Shown piece after piece: positions 55,473-62,455 of a stretch of 64,000 nt of DNA (positions are counted from its first letter, which is position 1; each line of letters starts with the position of its first letter). The DNA comes from Pseudomonas chlororaphis subsp. chlororaphis (GTDB lineage: Bacteria > Pseudomonadota > Gammaproteobacteria > Pseudomonadales > Pseudomonadaceae). Position numbers and translations under genes: made by a program. The stretch lies in the NCBI RefSeq assembly GCF_003945765.1, contig NZ_CP027712.1, positions 2,728,001-2,792,000 of the forward strand, read 5' to 3'. The notes beneath the pieces are model-generated. The model had not been told where the DNA came from. It made no database searches and saw only the letters and a list, made by a program, of their open reading frames with translations.

Positions 55473-55703
55473 TCAGAGGTTCAGGGCGCCCTGGTCGACG
55501 GCCTGCTTGAGGGCGCGGGCGGCGTCCTTGGCGGCGGCTTCGGCCAGTTCCGCGGTCTTGAACCAGCGGTCCTTTTCCACCTGGTGGCAGCGCACGGTGC
55601 GCAGCGGTGGCTTGGCGCGCATCACGATCACGGCCTGGAACTCGCCCTCGACATCCCGGGCCTCGCCATGGATGAAAAACTCGCCTATATCGAATTCCGT
55701 CAC
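55473..55703 (-). CDS. small acidic/basic protein, function unknown
   Basis: 76 residues from GTG 55703 with AGGGGAAA upstream: VTEFDIGEFFIHGEARDVEGEF, then VRCHQVEKDRWFKTAELAEAAAKDAARALKQA. It looks like a real compact protein and sits 60 bases upstream of the coiled-coil gene on the same strand, so the two may be co-transcribed. Family not recognised. Confidence 0.6.
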   Translation of the reverse strand: MTEFDIGEFFIHGEARDVEGEFQAVIVMRAKPPLRTVRCHQVEKDRWFKTAELAEAAAKDAARALKQAVDQGALNL

Positions 55704-56227
55704 GTCCGACTTTCCCCTGGAAATTATGCTGGTGAAGCCTGGCCGGTGGCCGGCTTCAAGGTCGCGGCAGTATGGCAGTTGTTGCCGGTCGATGGCTGAG
55801 TTAAGTCACGCAAGTGGCTGACCGGCAGGGTGAAAGAGGTTTTTTCAGCGATTTGCTAACGCATGGGTTGCTCTGAATACATAAAGTTGCTCTAGAATTG
55901 CCCCGGCAGTCAGAGATTGATGTTTACCTGCAGCACTCCCGTCCCATTAAGGGTGACGAAAGGATCGTGAGGTTTTCCGATCGACAGTGAGTGCGCAGCT
56001 TTCTCGGCGGGCTGGAACCACTTCTTCTGCGCTTGATGCGGGCCAAACGGTCCGGTAGTCCTTCCGGTTTTTCTGGGGAGGGGCGCTCCGGTGTTTGCGC
56101 CTACGCGTTGGCGGGTGGTGCTTTTTCGGATTGTTTTCATGTGGAGTCACGGCGCCGGTTCGGCCGCCTTTTTCTGCTGTCCGTCGTTTATGCGGGCAGA
56201 GTCATTTTCAGTTTCGGGGATCTTTCC
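55704..56227. other. about 520 bases without a confident gene
   Basis: A minus-strand frame at 55910-56140 (76 residues, ending in KPHDPFVTLNGTGVLQVNINL) has protein-like composition but no ribosome binding site before its ATG. The plus-strand frame upstream of the next gene is probably leader. An AT-rich promoter-like stretch lies at 55870-55900. Confidence 0.4.
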
Positions 56228-56698
56228 TTGGCAGTAAGTAATCTTGATATGCACGCGTTGTTCGTCCTGGGCGACTTGCGCGCAAAGTTGGTCAAACAGT
56301 TCCAGTCGCGTTTCGTCTACATCACCGAACAGACGCCGGAAGGCATTTACGTCGCCGAAATCGACACCGAGACGGCGCTGGTCGTGGACGACAAGCCGCG
56401 CCTGGAACTCAAGGTCGGCGACCATTTCCGCGCCGCGGTCCTGCCCAGCCGTGAGGGCGGCAAGTTCGAAATCCGGTTTCGCGAGATCAAGCTGGCCGTC
56501 TACGGCCTGGGCGAATACGCCTTTGTCAGCACCGCCGACGGCCACGCCATCCTGTTCAAGGAAGGCCACAGCGTGGTGACGGTATTCGCCGCCAACCAGC
56601 AGTTGCAGGAAGGCCTGACCAAGACCCTGAAAGCCGTGACCGGCAAGGCCGCCAAATGGCGCAAGGGTGAACTGGTGAGCTTCAAGGCCAGCGAGTGA
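56228..56698 (+). CDS. conserved hypothetical protein
   Basis: About 156 residues. The likely start is TTG 56228 with GGGGA eight bases before it (then AVSNLDMHALFVLGDLRAKL); ATG 56249 is the alternative. The long open frame further upstream is arginine/glycine-rich and not protein-like. The body (RFVYITEQTPEGIYVAEIDTETALVVDDKPRLELKVGDHFRAAVLPS) is a soluble beta-rich protein with a lysine-rich C-terminus. No function recognised. Coupled by a GTGA overlap to the next small gene. Confidence 0.65.
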   Translation: MAVSNLDMHALFVLGDLRAKLVKQFQSRFVYITEQTPEGIYVAEIDTETALVVDDKPRLELKVGDHFRAAVLPSREGGKFEIRFREIKLAVYGLGEYAFVSTADGHAILFKEGHSVVTVFAANQQLQEGLTKTLKAVTGKAAKWRKGELVSFKASE

Positions 56699-56892
56699 GC
56701 CGCGCCGAATTCCACCAGCAGCATCTTGCGCGCGCCCGCGCCGAGGCCCAGCGCCTGTTCGAACGCAAGGCCGTGCTGCAAGGTGCCTGGCTGGCCTGGG
56801 TGGCCTCGCAGCTGTATGTCCTGCAGCCGGCGGCATACGCCAGCATGGTGCGCCGCGAGTTGCAGCGCCTGCAGGAGCAGGGCGAAAACTGA
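56695..56892 (+). CDS. small helical protein, function unknown
   Basis: 65 residues from GTG 56695, overlapping the previous stop (GTGA). Helical and arginine-rich (FHQQHLARARAEAQRLFERKAVLQGAWLAWVASQLYVL). Translational coupling with the upstream gene suggests a joint function; no family recognised. Confidence 0.6.
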   Translation: MSRAEFHQQHLARARAEAQRLFERKAVLQGAWLAWVASQLYVLQPAAYASMVRRELQRLQEQGEN

Positions 56893-57010
56893 AGTCCCCG
56901 TCGAAAGCAGGAACCTCTACTACAGTCAGATGACTCAATTAGTCAGAGGCTTGCGGTCCCAAACCGCGAGACCATCCTGCAACGCTGTGAACAGCCAAAG
57001 GGGCACAGGC

Positions 57011-58045
57011 ATGAAAGGACTGCGGACACTGCTGGGCGGCGCGCTGCTTGGCTTGGGTATTTTGCTGGCGCCCGCCGGCGCCTCGGCGGCACCGTCGGTA
57101 CAGCCGGCACAGGCGCCGATCCACTTCGCCGACCTGAACTGGGAAAGCGGCAGCCTGATCACCGATATCCTGCGCACCATCGTCGAGAAGGGTTACGGCC
57201 TGCCGACCGACACCTTGCCGGGCACCACCATCACCCTGGAAACCGCGCTGGCCAATAACGATATCCAGGTCATCGGCGAAGAGTGGGCCGGACGTAGCCC
57301 GGTGTGGGTCAAGGCCGAGGCCGAGGGCAAGGTGGCGGCCCTGGGCGACACGGTGAAGGGCGCGACCGAAGGCTGGTGGGTGCCGGAATACGTGGTCAAG
57401 GGCGATCCGGCCAAGGGCATCAAGCCGCTGGCGCCGGGACTGCGCAGCGTCACGGACCTCAAACGCTACAAGGACGTATTCAAGGACCCGGAAAGCCCGG
57501 GCAAGGGGCGTTTTCTCAACAGCCCCATCGGCTGGACCTCGGAAGTGGTGAACAAGCAGAAGCTCAAGGCCTATGGCCTGACCGACAGCTATGTGAATTT
57601 CCGCAGCGGTTCCGGCGCGGCGCTGGACGCCGAGATCACTTCATCGATCCGTCGCGGCCAGCCGGTCCTGTTCTACTACTGGTCGCCGACCCCGTTGCTC
57701 GGGCGCTTCAAGCTGATCCAGCTGGAAGAGCCGCCGTTCGATGCCGAGGCCTGGAAAACCCTAACCGACGCCGAGCACCCCAACCCACGCCCCACGCGCT
57801 CGCTGGCCTCGAAGCTGTCGATTGGCGTGTCCACGCCGTTCCAGCAGCAGTACCCGCAGATCGCCGAGTTCTTTAGCAAGGTCGATTTGCCAATCGAAGC
57901 GCTGAACAAGGCCCTGGCCGAGATGAGCGAGAAGCACACGCCGCCCCGGGAGGCGGCGCGGGCATTCCTCAAGGCGCATCCGGACGTGTGGCGGGCGTGG
58001 TTGCCCGGGGATGTGGCGGACAAGGTCAGCGCCAGTCTCGACTGA
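57011..58045 (+). CDS. glycine betaine/proline-type ABC transporter substrate-binding protein (orphan)
   Basis: 344 residues with a signal peptide (LLGGALLGLGILLAPAGASA, cleavage after ASA near residue 28). OpuAC-like fold: HFADLNWESGSLITDILRTIVEKGYG, VIGEEWAGRSPVWV (aromatic cage candidates), LNSPIGWTSEVVNKQKLKAYGL, and VLFYYWSPTPLLGRFKL. It would bind a quaternary amine in the periplasm. No permease or ATPase gene is adjacent, so it must serve an unlinked transporter. ATG 57011 follows GGGGCACAGGC. Confidence 0.87.
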   Translation: MKGLRTLLGGALLGLGILLAPAGASAAPSVQPAQAPIHFADLNWESGSLITDILRTIVEKGYGLPTDTLPGTTITLETALANNDIQVIGEEWAGRSPVWVKAEAEGKVAALGDTVKGATEGWWVPEYVVKGDPAKGIKPLAPGLRSVTDLKRYKDVFKDPESPGKGRFLNSPIGWTSEVVNKQKLKAYGLTDSYVNFRSGSGAALDAEITSSIRRGQPVLFYYWSPTPLLGRFKLIQLEEPPFDAEAWKTLTDAEHPNPRPTRSLASKLSIGVSTPFQQQYPQIAEFFSKVDLPIEALNKALAEMSEKHTPPREAARAFLKAHPDVWRAWLPGDVADKVSASLD

Positions 58046-58071
58046 AGACGCTGTGGCGAGGCTGAGATCGC

Positions 58072-58162
58072 TATCGCGGGCAAGCCTCGCTCCTACAAGG
58101 GATGTGTCGTTCATACGGTCGTTGTAGGAGCGAGCGGGCGGCGATCCGTCTTGCTCGCGATG
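58072..58162. repeat. REPIN between the binding protein and the TonB receptor gene
   Basis: ATCGCGGGCAAGCCTCGCTC..ACAAG and, inverted, TTGTAGGAGCGAGCGGGCGG..., between two convergent genes. Confidence 0.75.
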
Positions 58163-58165
58163 CCT

Positions 58166-60301
58166 TTAGAAGCGGCTTTGCACTGCCAGCTCGAAGGTCC
58201 GCGGCGTACCCAGGTAGTAAGCCGGCGACACATGGGCGAACTCGGCGTAGACCTCGTTGGTCAGGTTGCGCACCCGCCCGGTGATCGAGGTGTGGCTGTC
58301 GAGCTGGTAGGTCAGGAAGGTGCCGTACAGGGTGTAGGAGGGCACAGTCATGGTGTTGGCCGTGTCGGCGTACACCGAGGCCACATAACGCGCATCCACC
58401 CCGGTCTGCCACTGCGGCGCCAGGTCATAGGTCAGCCACAGGTTGCCGACCCGGTCCGGCACGTTGGTCGGGGTATTGCCCTTGCGGGACACCACCACGC
58501 CCGCGGCGTTCTTCTCGGTGAACGCGTCGTACTGCGCATCGACCCAGGCGAAGTTGCCCTCGAGCAGCAGCTTCGGGGTGACCCGCAGCGAGCTGGCCAC
58601 CTCGATGCCCCTGGAGGTCTGCTGGCCCACCGGGATGCTCAGGGTCGGATCCAGCGGGTCGGTCACCGCGAAGTCCTTGCGCTCGATGCGGTAGGCCGCC
58701 AGGGTCGCCGAGCCGCGGCCGTCCAGGTAATCGAACTTGCTGCCCACTTCCCATTGCTTGCCCGTGGAGACATCGAAGTCCTGGGTGGCGCTGTTGGGCT
58801 GTTCGGCGGCAGTGCTGTATTGCACGTAGACGTTGGCACTGGGCAGGAACTGGTAAGTCAGGCCGACCCGGCCGGTGACCGGCTCCCAGCTGCGCTTGAG
58901 GTGCCGCGGGTTGCTCGCCGTCACTTGGCGATGGTTGGTCACGTCCAGGTCGATGTGGTCGTAGCGCAGGCCGCTGAGCAGGGTCAGGCGGTCGGTCAGG
59001 GCCAGGCGATTCTCGACGAACAGCGCCTGGGTGGTGACCTCGTTGGTCTTGTCGGCGACAAAGCCCTGGCGGGTGCCCGGCAGGTCGTAGAAATGCCCCG
59101 GCTGGTAGTTGTTCGGGTCGACGCTGTTGGCCGCCTTGACGTTCAGCGGCGAGTTGGTGGTGCGGTTGACCTTGTACTCGAAGCCGCCGGACCAGGTTGT
59201 GTCGAGGCCGAAGAGCGAGCTGTCGTGGCGCAGCTCGAACTGGTTGCCGTTCTGCTCGCCCTGGTGCCGCACCTGATAGGCCGTGGAGCGGTTCACCGCG
59301 CTGTTGTCGGCGTTGTACTGGTAGGTTTCCAGGTTGCGGTAATCGCGCTGGCTGTCCAGGTGATAGAGGGTGTTGCGCAGGTTGGTGCTGTCGTTGATCC
59401 GGTAGTCGACGATCGAGCGCACCCAGATCGTGCGCTGCTCGTAGCGGCCGTCCTCGACGTTGTAGTTGTTGAAGCGGTTGTGCTTGTCGATCTTCAACTC
59501 GCCGGCCTTGGGGTTGAGCACCGGGGTGCCCCAGTACGGGCTGTCCTCGTGTTCGTCCTGGTATTCCACGGCCAGGGTGTGGGACAGGTTCGGCGTCAGG
59601 TCGCTGAGCAGGGAAAACGCCAGGCTCCAGGCATCGCGTTCCTGGCGGTCGATGTAGCCGTTGCTGGTGTTGTGGCTGACGTCGAGGCGGGCGTAGTGCT
59701 GCACCTCGTCGCCGGCCTCGCTGAGGGCGTGGTTGAGGCCGAAGGCGGTTTGCGTGGTGTCGTAGCTGCCGTAGCTGACCCGGCCCTCGATGGCCCGCTC
59801 CTGGCGGTCGGCCAGCTTGGTCATGTAGTTCAGCGAACCACCCACGGAGCCTGCACCGTTGACCAGCGAAGAGGGGCCGCCGAGCAGTTCGACCCGGTCA
59901 TAGATCCAGGCGTCCACCGGTCGCGCCAGACCGCTGGACACGTTGATGCCGTTGAACATCTGGGTGATCTGGCTATTGCTGAAACCACGGTAGGAGACAA
60001 AACCGCCGAATCCCGGCGGGGCGCTGGCATTGACCCCGGGCAGGGTGTTGGCGGCGTCCTGGAAGTTCTGCGCGCCGCGCCGCTCGATATCGTTGCGGTT
60101 GGCCACGGCCACCGAGGCCGGGGTTTCGCGGACGCTCAGGCCCAGGCGCGAGGCCATGCCGCTGGACTGGTCGAGGGCCAGGCCGGGTTCGGCGGGTTGC
60201 TCGCCGTCGATGGTGATCGGCGCCAGGTCGACGCTGGATTGCGCCCAGGCGCTGACGGACAGGCAGCCACACAGGCTGGCCAGCAGGGGAATGTGTTTCA
60301 T
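58166..60301 (-). CDS. TonB-dependent outer-membrane receptor
   Basis: 711 residues with a signal peptide ending SVSAWAQ. Plug domain at about 45-165 (PASVAVANRNDIERRGAQNFQDAANTLPGVNASAPPG; FNGINVSSG; VELLGGPSSLVNGAGSVGGSLNYMTK) and a 22-strand barrel ending in ...FELAVQSRF with the terminal phenylalanine required for assembly. It imports a chelated metal or similar substrate with TonB-ExbBD energy. Siderophore-type by sequence style, but no Fur box is visible and the upstream DUF2946 gene suggests a metal such as copper is possible. A CCCACG/CGTGGG hairpin lies in the leader. Confidence 0.9.
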   Translation of the reverse strand: MKHIPLLASLCGCLSVSAWAQSSVDLAPITIDGEQPAEPGLALDQSSGMASRLGLSVRETPASVAVANRNDIERRGAQNFQDAANTLPGVNASAPPGFGGFVSYRGFSNSQITQMFNGINVSSGLARPVDAWIYDRVELLGGPSSLVNGAGSVGGSLNYMTKLADRQERAIEGRVSYGSYDTTQTAFGLNHALSEAGDEVQHYARLDVSHNTSNGYIDRQERDAWSLAFSLLSDLTPNLSHTLAVEYQDEHEDSPYWGTPVLNPKAGELKIDKHNRFNNYNVEDGRYEQRTIWVRSIVDYRINDSTNLRNTLYHLDSQRDYRNLETYQYNADNSAVNRSTAYQVRHQGEQNGNQFELRHDSSLFGLDTTWSGGFEYKVNRTTNSPLNVKAANSVDPNNYQPGHFYDLPGTRQGFVADKTNEVTTQALFVENRLALTDRLTLLSGLRYDHIDLDVTNHRQVTASNPRHLKRSWEPVTGRVGLTYQFLPSANVYVQYSTAAEQPNSATQDFDVSTGKQWEVGSKFDYLDGRGSATLAAYRIERKDFAVTDPLDPTLSIPVGQQTSRGIEVASSLRVTPKLLLEGNFAWVDAQYDAFTEKNAAGVVVSRKGNTPTNVPDRVGNLWLTYDLAPQWQTGVDARYVASVYADTANTMTVPSYTLYGTFLTYQLDSHTSITGRVRNLTNEVYAEFAHVSPAYYLGTPRTFELAVQSRF

Positions 60302-60392
60302 CGGTAGATCCTGAATGCTTGGCTAGGAAGCAGCCCACGAACAAACACCGTGGGTTAAGGCACGGGGCGGGCTGATGACAAGGGCGAAAGAC

Positions 60393-60782
60393 TCAGGCGA
60401 AGGCGGGTGGCGCGCGCGGGTGGGCCGCGGGCCAGGTGAAGCGGGTGGGGACGTCGGCGGTGGCGCGCGGCGCCAGCGGCGGGCTGTGGTGCTGCGGCAG
60501 GATCGCCAGGGTCAGGCTGGAGTTGAACGCCGGGCCCATGCCGCCGGTGGAACACAGCGGGCAACCGAAGGCCTTGGACAGGGTCGGCAGCGATTCGTCG
60601 ACCGGGTTGGAGGAGGCCGGCGCCTGGGTGCGCGGGTCCACCGTACAGAACTGGCCGCCGATCCCGTTGAGCTGCTGGCCGACCATTTGCCCGTGGCCGA
60701 TGCTGCAGGCGAACACGTTGAACAGGACGCAGCAATAGAGCATCCAGGCAACGAGCGAGCGATCGGTTCGGGTTAATTTCAT
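60393..60782 (-). CDS. DUF2946-like exported protein
   Basis: 129 residues: MKLTRTDRSLVAWMLYCCVLFNVFACSIGHGQ, a hydrophobic N-terminal segment that is a signal peptide or anchor, then CPLCSTGG in the middle and a proline/histidine-rich tail. This pattern fits DUF2946, whose genes are often found before TonB-dependent metal receptors. ATG 60782 is preferred over a start six codons upstream. The receptor gene follows 91 bases downstream on the same strand. Confidence 0.75.
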   Translation of the reverse strand: MKLTRTDRSLVAWMLYCCVLFNVFACSIGHGQMVGQQLNGIGGQFCTVDPRTQAPASSNPVDESLPTLSKAFGCPLCSTGGMGPAFNSSLTLAILPQHHSPPLAPRATADVPTRFTWPAAHPRAPPAFA

Positions 60783-60880
60783 GGGGCGGCACTTTACCAT
60801 CGCAGGCGACGAACGTACTTACAAAAACGTGCGGGTGGGTCCATTCTTCAGCGACATTTTTTTGCCATGGACGTTTGCAT

Positions 60881-61318
60881 ATGAATGTTTTGATCGCGCA
60901 AGGGATGGCCGGAGCCTTTCTGCTGATCAGCCTGATCCACCTGTACTGGGCCGCCGGCGGCAAGCGTGGCAGCGACGCGGTGATCCCCCAGGTGCCGGGC
61001 AGGAGGCCGGGCGAGCTGGAGCCGGCGTTCAAGCCCTCGGGGTTCGCCACCTTGCTGGTGGCGGTGGGCTTGCTGCTGATCGCGATGCTGGTGTGCCTGC
61101 GGGTGGGCCTGTACCTGCCGACGGTGAGCCACCCGGCGCTGCAATGGGTGATCAGCGCGATGGCCTTGCTGATGTTCGCCCGGGCCATCGGCGACTCGAA
61201 CCTGGTGGGGTTCTTCAAGGAGGTCAGCGGGTCCAGGTTCGCCCGGCTGGACACGCTGTTCTATTCGCCGCTGTGCGTGGTGCTGGGGGCGGGGTTGTTG
61301 GTGGTGGCCTGGAACTGA
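60881..61318 (+). CDS. DUF3995 integral membrane protein
   Basis: 145 residues with four hydrophobic helices (MAGAFLLISLIHLYWAAGG; FATLLVAVGLLLIAMLVCL; LQWVISAMALLMFARAIGD; FYSPLCVVLGAGLLVVAW). The motif HLYWAAGG with GKRGSDAVIP matches DUF3995. ATG 60881 rather than the TTG two codons upstream. Function unknown. Divergent from the DUF2946-TonB receptor operon. Confidence 0.8.
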   Translation: MNVLIAQGMAGAFLLISLIHLYWAAGGKRGSDAVIPQVPGRRPGELEPAFKPSGFATLLVAVGLLLIAMLVCLRVGLYLPTVSHPALQWVISAMALLMFARAIGDSNLVGFFKEVSGSRFARLDTLFYSPLCVVLGAGLLVVAWN

Positions 61319-61326
61319 GTTGTTAG

Positions 61327-61695
61327 CTAGCTGCCGCTTTCGCTGCGTCGGCTGCTGACCTCCGCCGGTACATCGTGGCCGGCCATGCGCTTGCGGAACA
61401 GCGCCGCCCGCGCCAGCAGCAGGGTGGTCACCGGCACGGTGATCGACAGCAGGATCGGGATCAGCCAGGCGTGCAGCACCGGCCCCGATTTCATCCCCGA
61501 GAAATACAGGATCGACGCCAGGGCCACGCACCAGGCGCCCAGGGTCGAGGCCAGGGCCGGCGGGTGCATGCGCTGGAAGTAATCCTTCATGCGCAGCATG
61601 CCCAGGGCGCCGATCAGCGCGAAGCTACTGCTGAGCACCAGCAGGATCGCCACCGGTATCTCGATCCACCACGACAGTTCACTGACGGCATTCAT
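61327..61695 (-). CDS. mrpG: Na+/H+ (or K+/H+) antiporter subunit G
   Basis: 122 residues with three transmembrane helices (IPVAILLVLSSSFALIGALGML; TLGAWCVALASILYF; LIPILLSITVPVTTLLLARAAL). The signature GALGMLRMKDYFQRMHPPALASTLG is typical of MnhG/PhaG/MrpG. Last gene of the D-E-F-G order; overlaps subunit F by ATGA. The complex exchanges monovalent cations for protons in the inner membrane; the cation is not decided by sequence. Confidence 0.93.
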   Translation of the reverse strand: MNAVSELSWWIEIPVAILLVLSSSFALIGALGMLRMKDYFQRMHPPALASTLGAWCVALASILYFSGMKSGPVLHAWLIPILLSITVPVTTLLLARAALFRKRMAGHDVPAEVSSRRSESGS

Positions 61696-61970
61696 TCGAT
61701 CACCTCGCCACGCAGGAGGAATTTGGCCAGGGCGAAGGAGCCGACAAAGCCGAACAGGGCGATCAGCAGCGCCGCCTCGAAGTAGGTGTCGCTGGCGTAG
61801 CGGATGCCCAGCACCAGCATCATCAGCATCGCCAGGATGTACAGGTAGTCCAGGGCCAGGACCCGGTCCTGGGCCGAGGGGCCCTTGAACAGCCGGACCA
61901 GGGTCAGGACCATGGCCACGGAAAACAGGAACAGGCTGAACAGGATTGCGTTCGTGAGCAGGGCACTCAT
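61692..61970 (-). CDS. mrpF: Na+/H+ (or K+/H+) antiporter subunit F
   Basis: 92 residues, three helices. Conserved LVRLFKGPSAQDRVLALDYL near 25-45, with the Asp of QDRVLALD implicated in ion handling in the family. ATG 61970 overlaps the stop of subunit E by four bases. Longer upstream frame rejected because it lies inside subunit E. Confidence 0.93.
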   Translation of the reverse strand: MSALLTNAILFSLFLFSVAMVLTLVRLFKGPSAQDRVLALDYLYILAMLMMLVLGIRYASDTYFEAALLIALFGFVGSFALAKFLLRGEVIE

Positions 61971-62455
61971 TCGAAGATCTCCATCAACGGACGCTCGTAG
62001 GTCGTCTTGAAGTGCTGGATGAAAGCCGCTTCGTCGTCCAGGTCGAACACATGCAGCAGCAGGATGCTGCGGTCCAGGGACAGCTCGGACCACACCGTGC
62101 CCGGCACCACCGTGGTGATGGTCGAGAGCGCGGCCAGGCCGTTGGCGTCGCGCAGCTCCAGGGGGATCTTGACGAAGCGCGAGCGCGGCGGACGGCGCCC
62201 TGCGTTGAGCACGCCCCAGGCCACGGCCAGGTTCGACAGCAGCACATCGCGACCGACCACCAGCAACAGGCGCAGGATGGTCGCGGGGCGGCGGATGCGG
62301 ATCGGCAGCGGGCGCAGCGGCCGCATCATCAAGGGCGCGCAGAACCCCAGCAGCGCGCCGAGCAGCAGGTTACCGGGGCTGACGGACAGGTTCAGCACCA
62401 GCCACAGCAGCCACAGCGCCAGCGACAACCAGGGGGCGGGGAACAGGCGCTTCAT
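61967..62455 (-). CDS. mrpE: Na+/H+ (or K+/H+) antiporter subunit E
   Basis: 162 residues. Two N-terminal transmembrane segments (LSLALWLLWLVLNLSVSPGNLLLGALLGF) and a soluble C-terminal part with STITTVVPGTVWSEL and LLHVFDLDDEAAFIQHFKTTYERPLMEIFE, conserved in MrpE/PhaE. ATG 62455 overlaps the subunit D stop. Needed for assembly or stability of the complex in homologous systems. Confidence 0.93.
   Translation of the reverse strand: MKRLFPAPWLSLALWLLWLVLNLSVSPGNLLLGALLGFCAPLMMRPLRPLPIRIRRPATILRLLLVVGRDVLLSNLAVAWGVLNAGRRPPRSRFVKIPLELRDANGLAALSTITTVVPGTVWSELSLDRSILLLHVFDLDDEAAFIQHFKTTYERPLMEIFE

Noticed and set aside
55910..56140. 76-codon minus-strand ORF with protein-like C-terminal half
   Set aside because: No ribosome binding site before its ATG and no recognised family; kept only as a note in the gap description.
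58151..60307. 718-codon open frame on the plus strand opposite the TonB receptor
   Set aside because: Valine/glycine/arginine-rich mirror of a GC-rich gene with no domain; the minus strand carries a complete TonB receptor with signal peptide and terminal Phe.
60302..60392. Fur box before the TonB receptor
   Set aside because: No GATAATGATAATCATTATC-like sequence; only a short CCCACG/CGTGGG hairpin is present.
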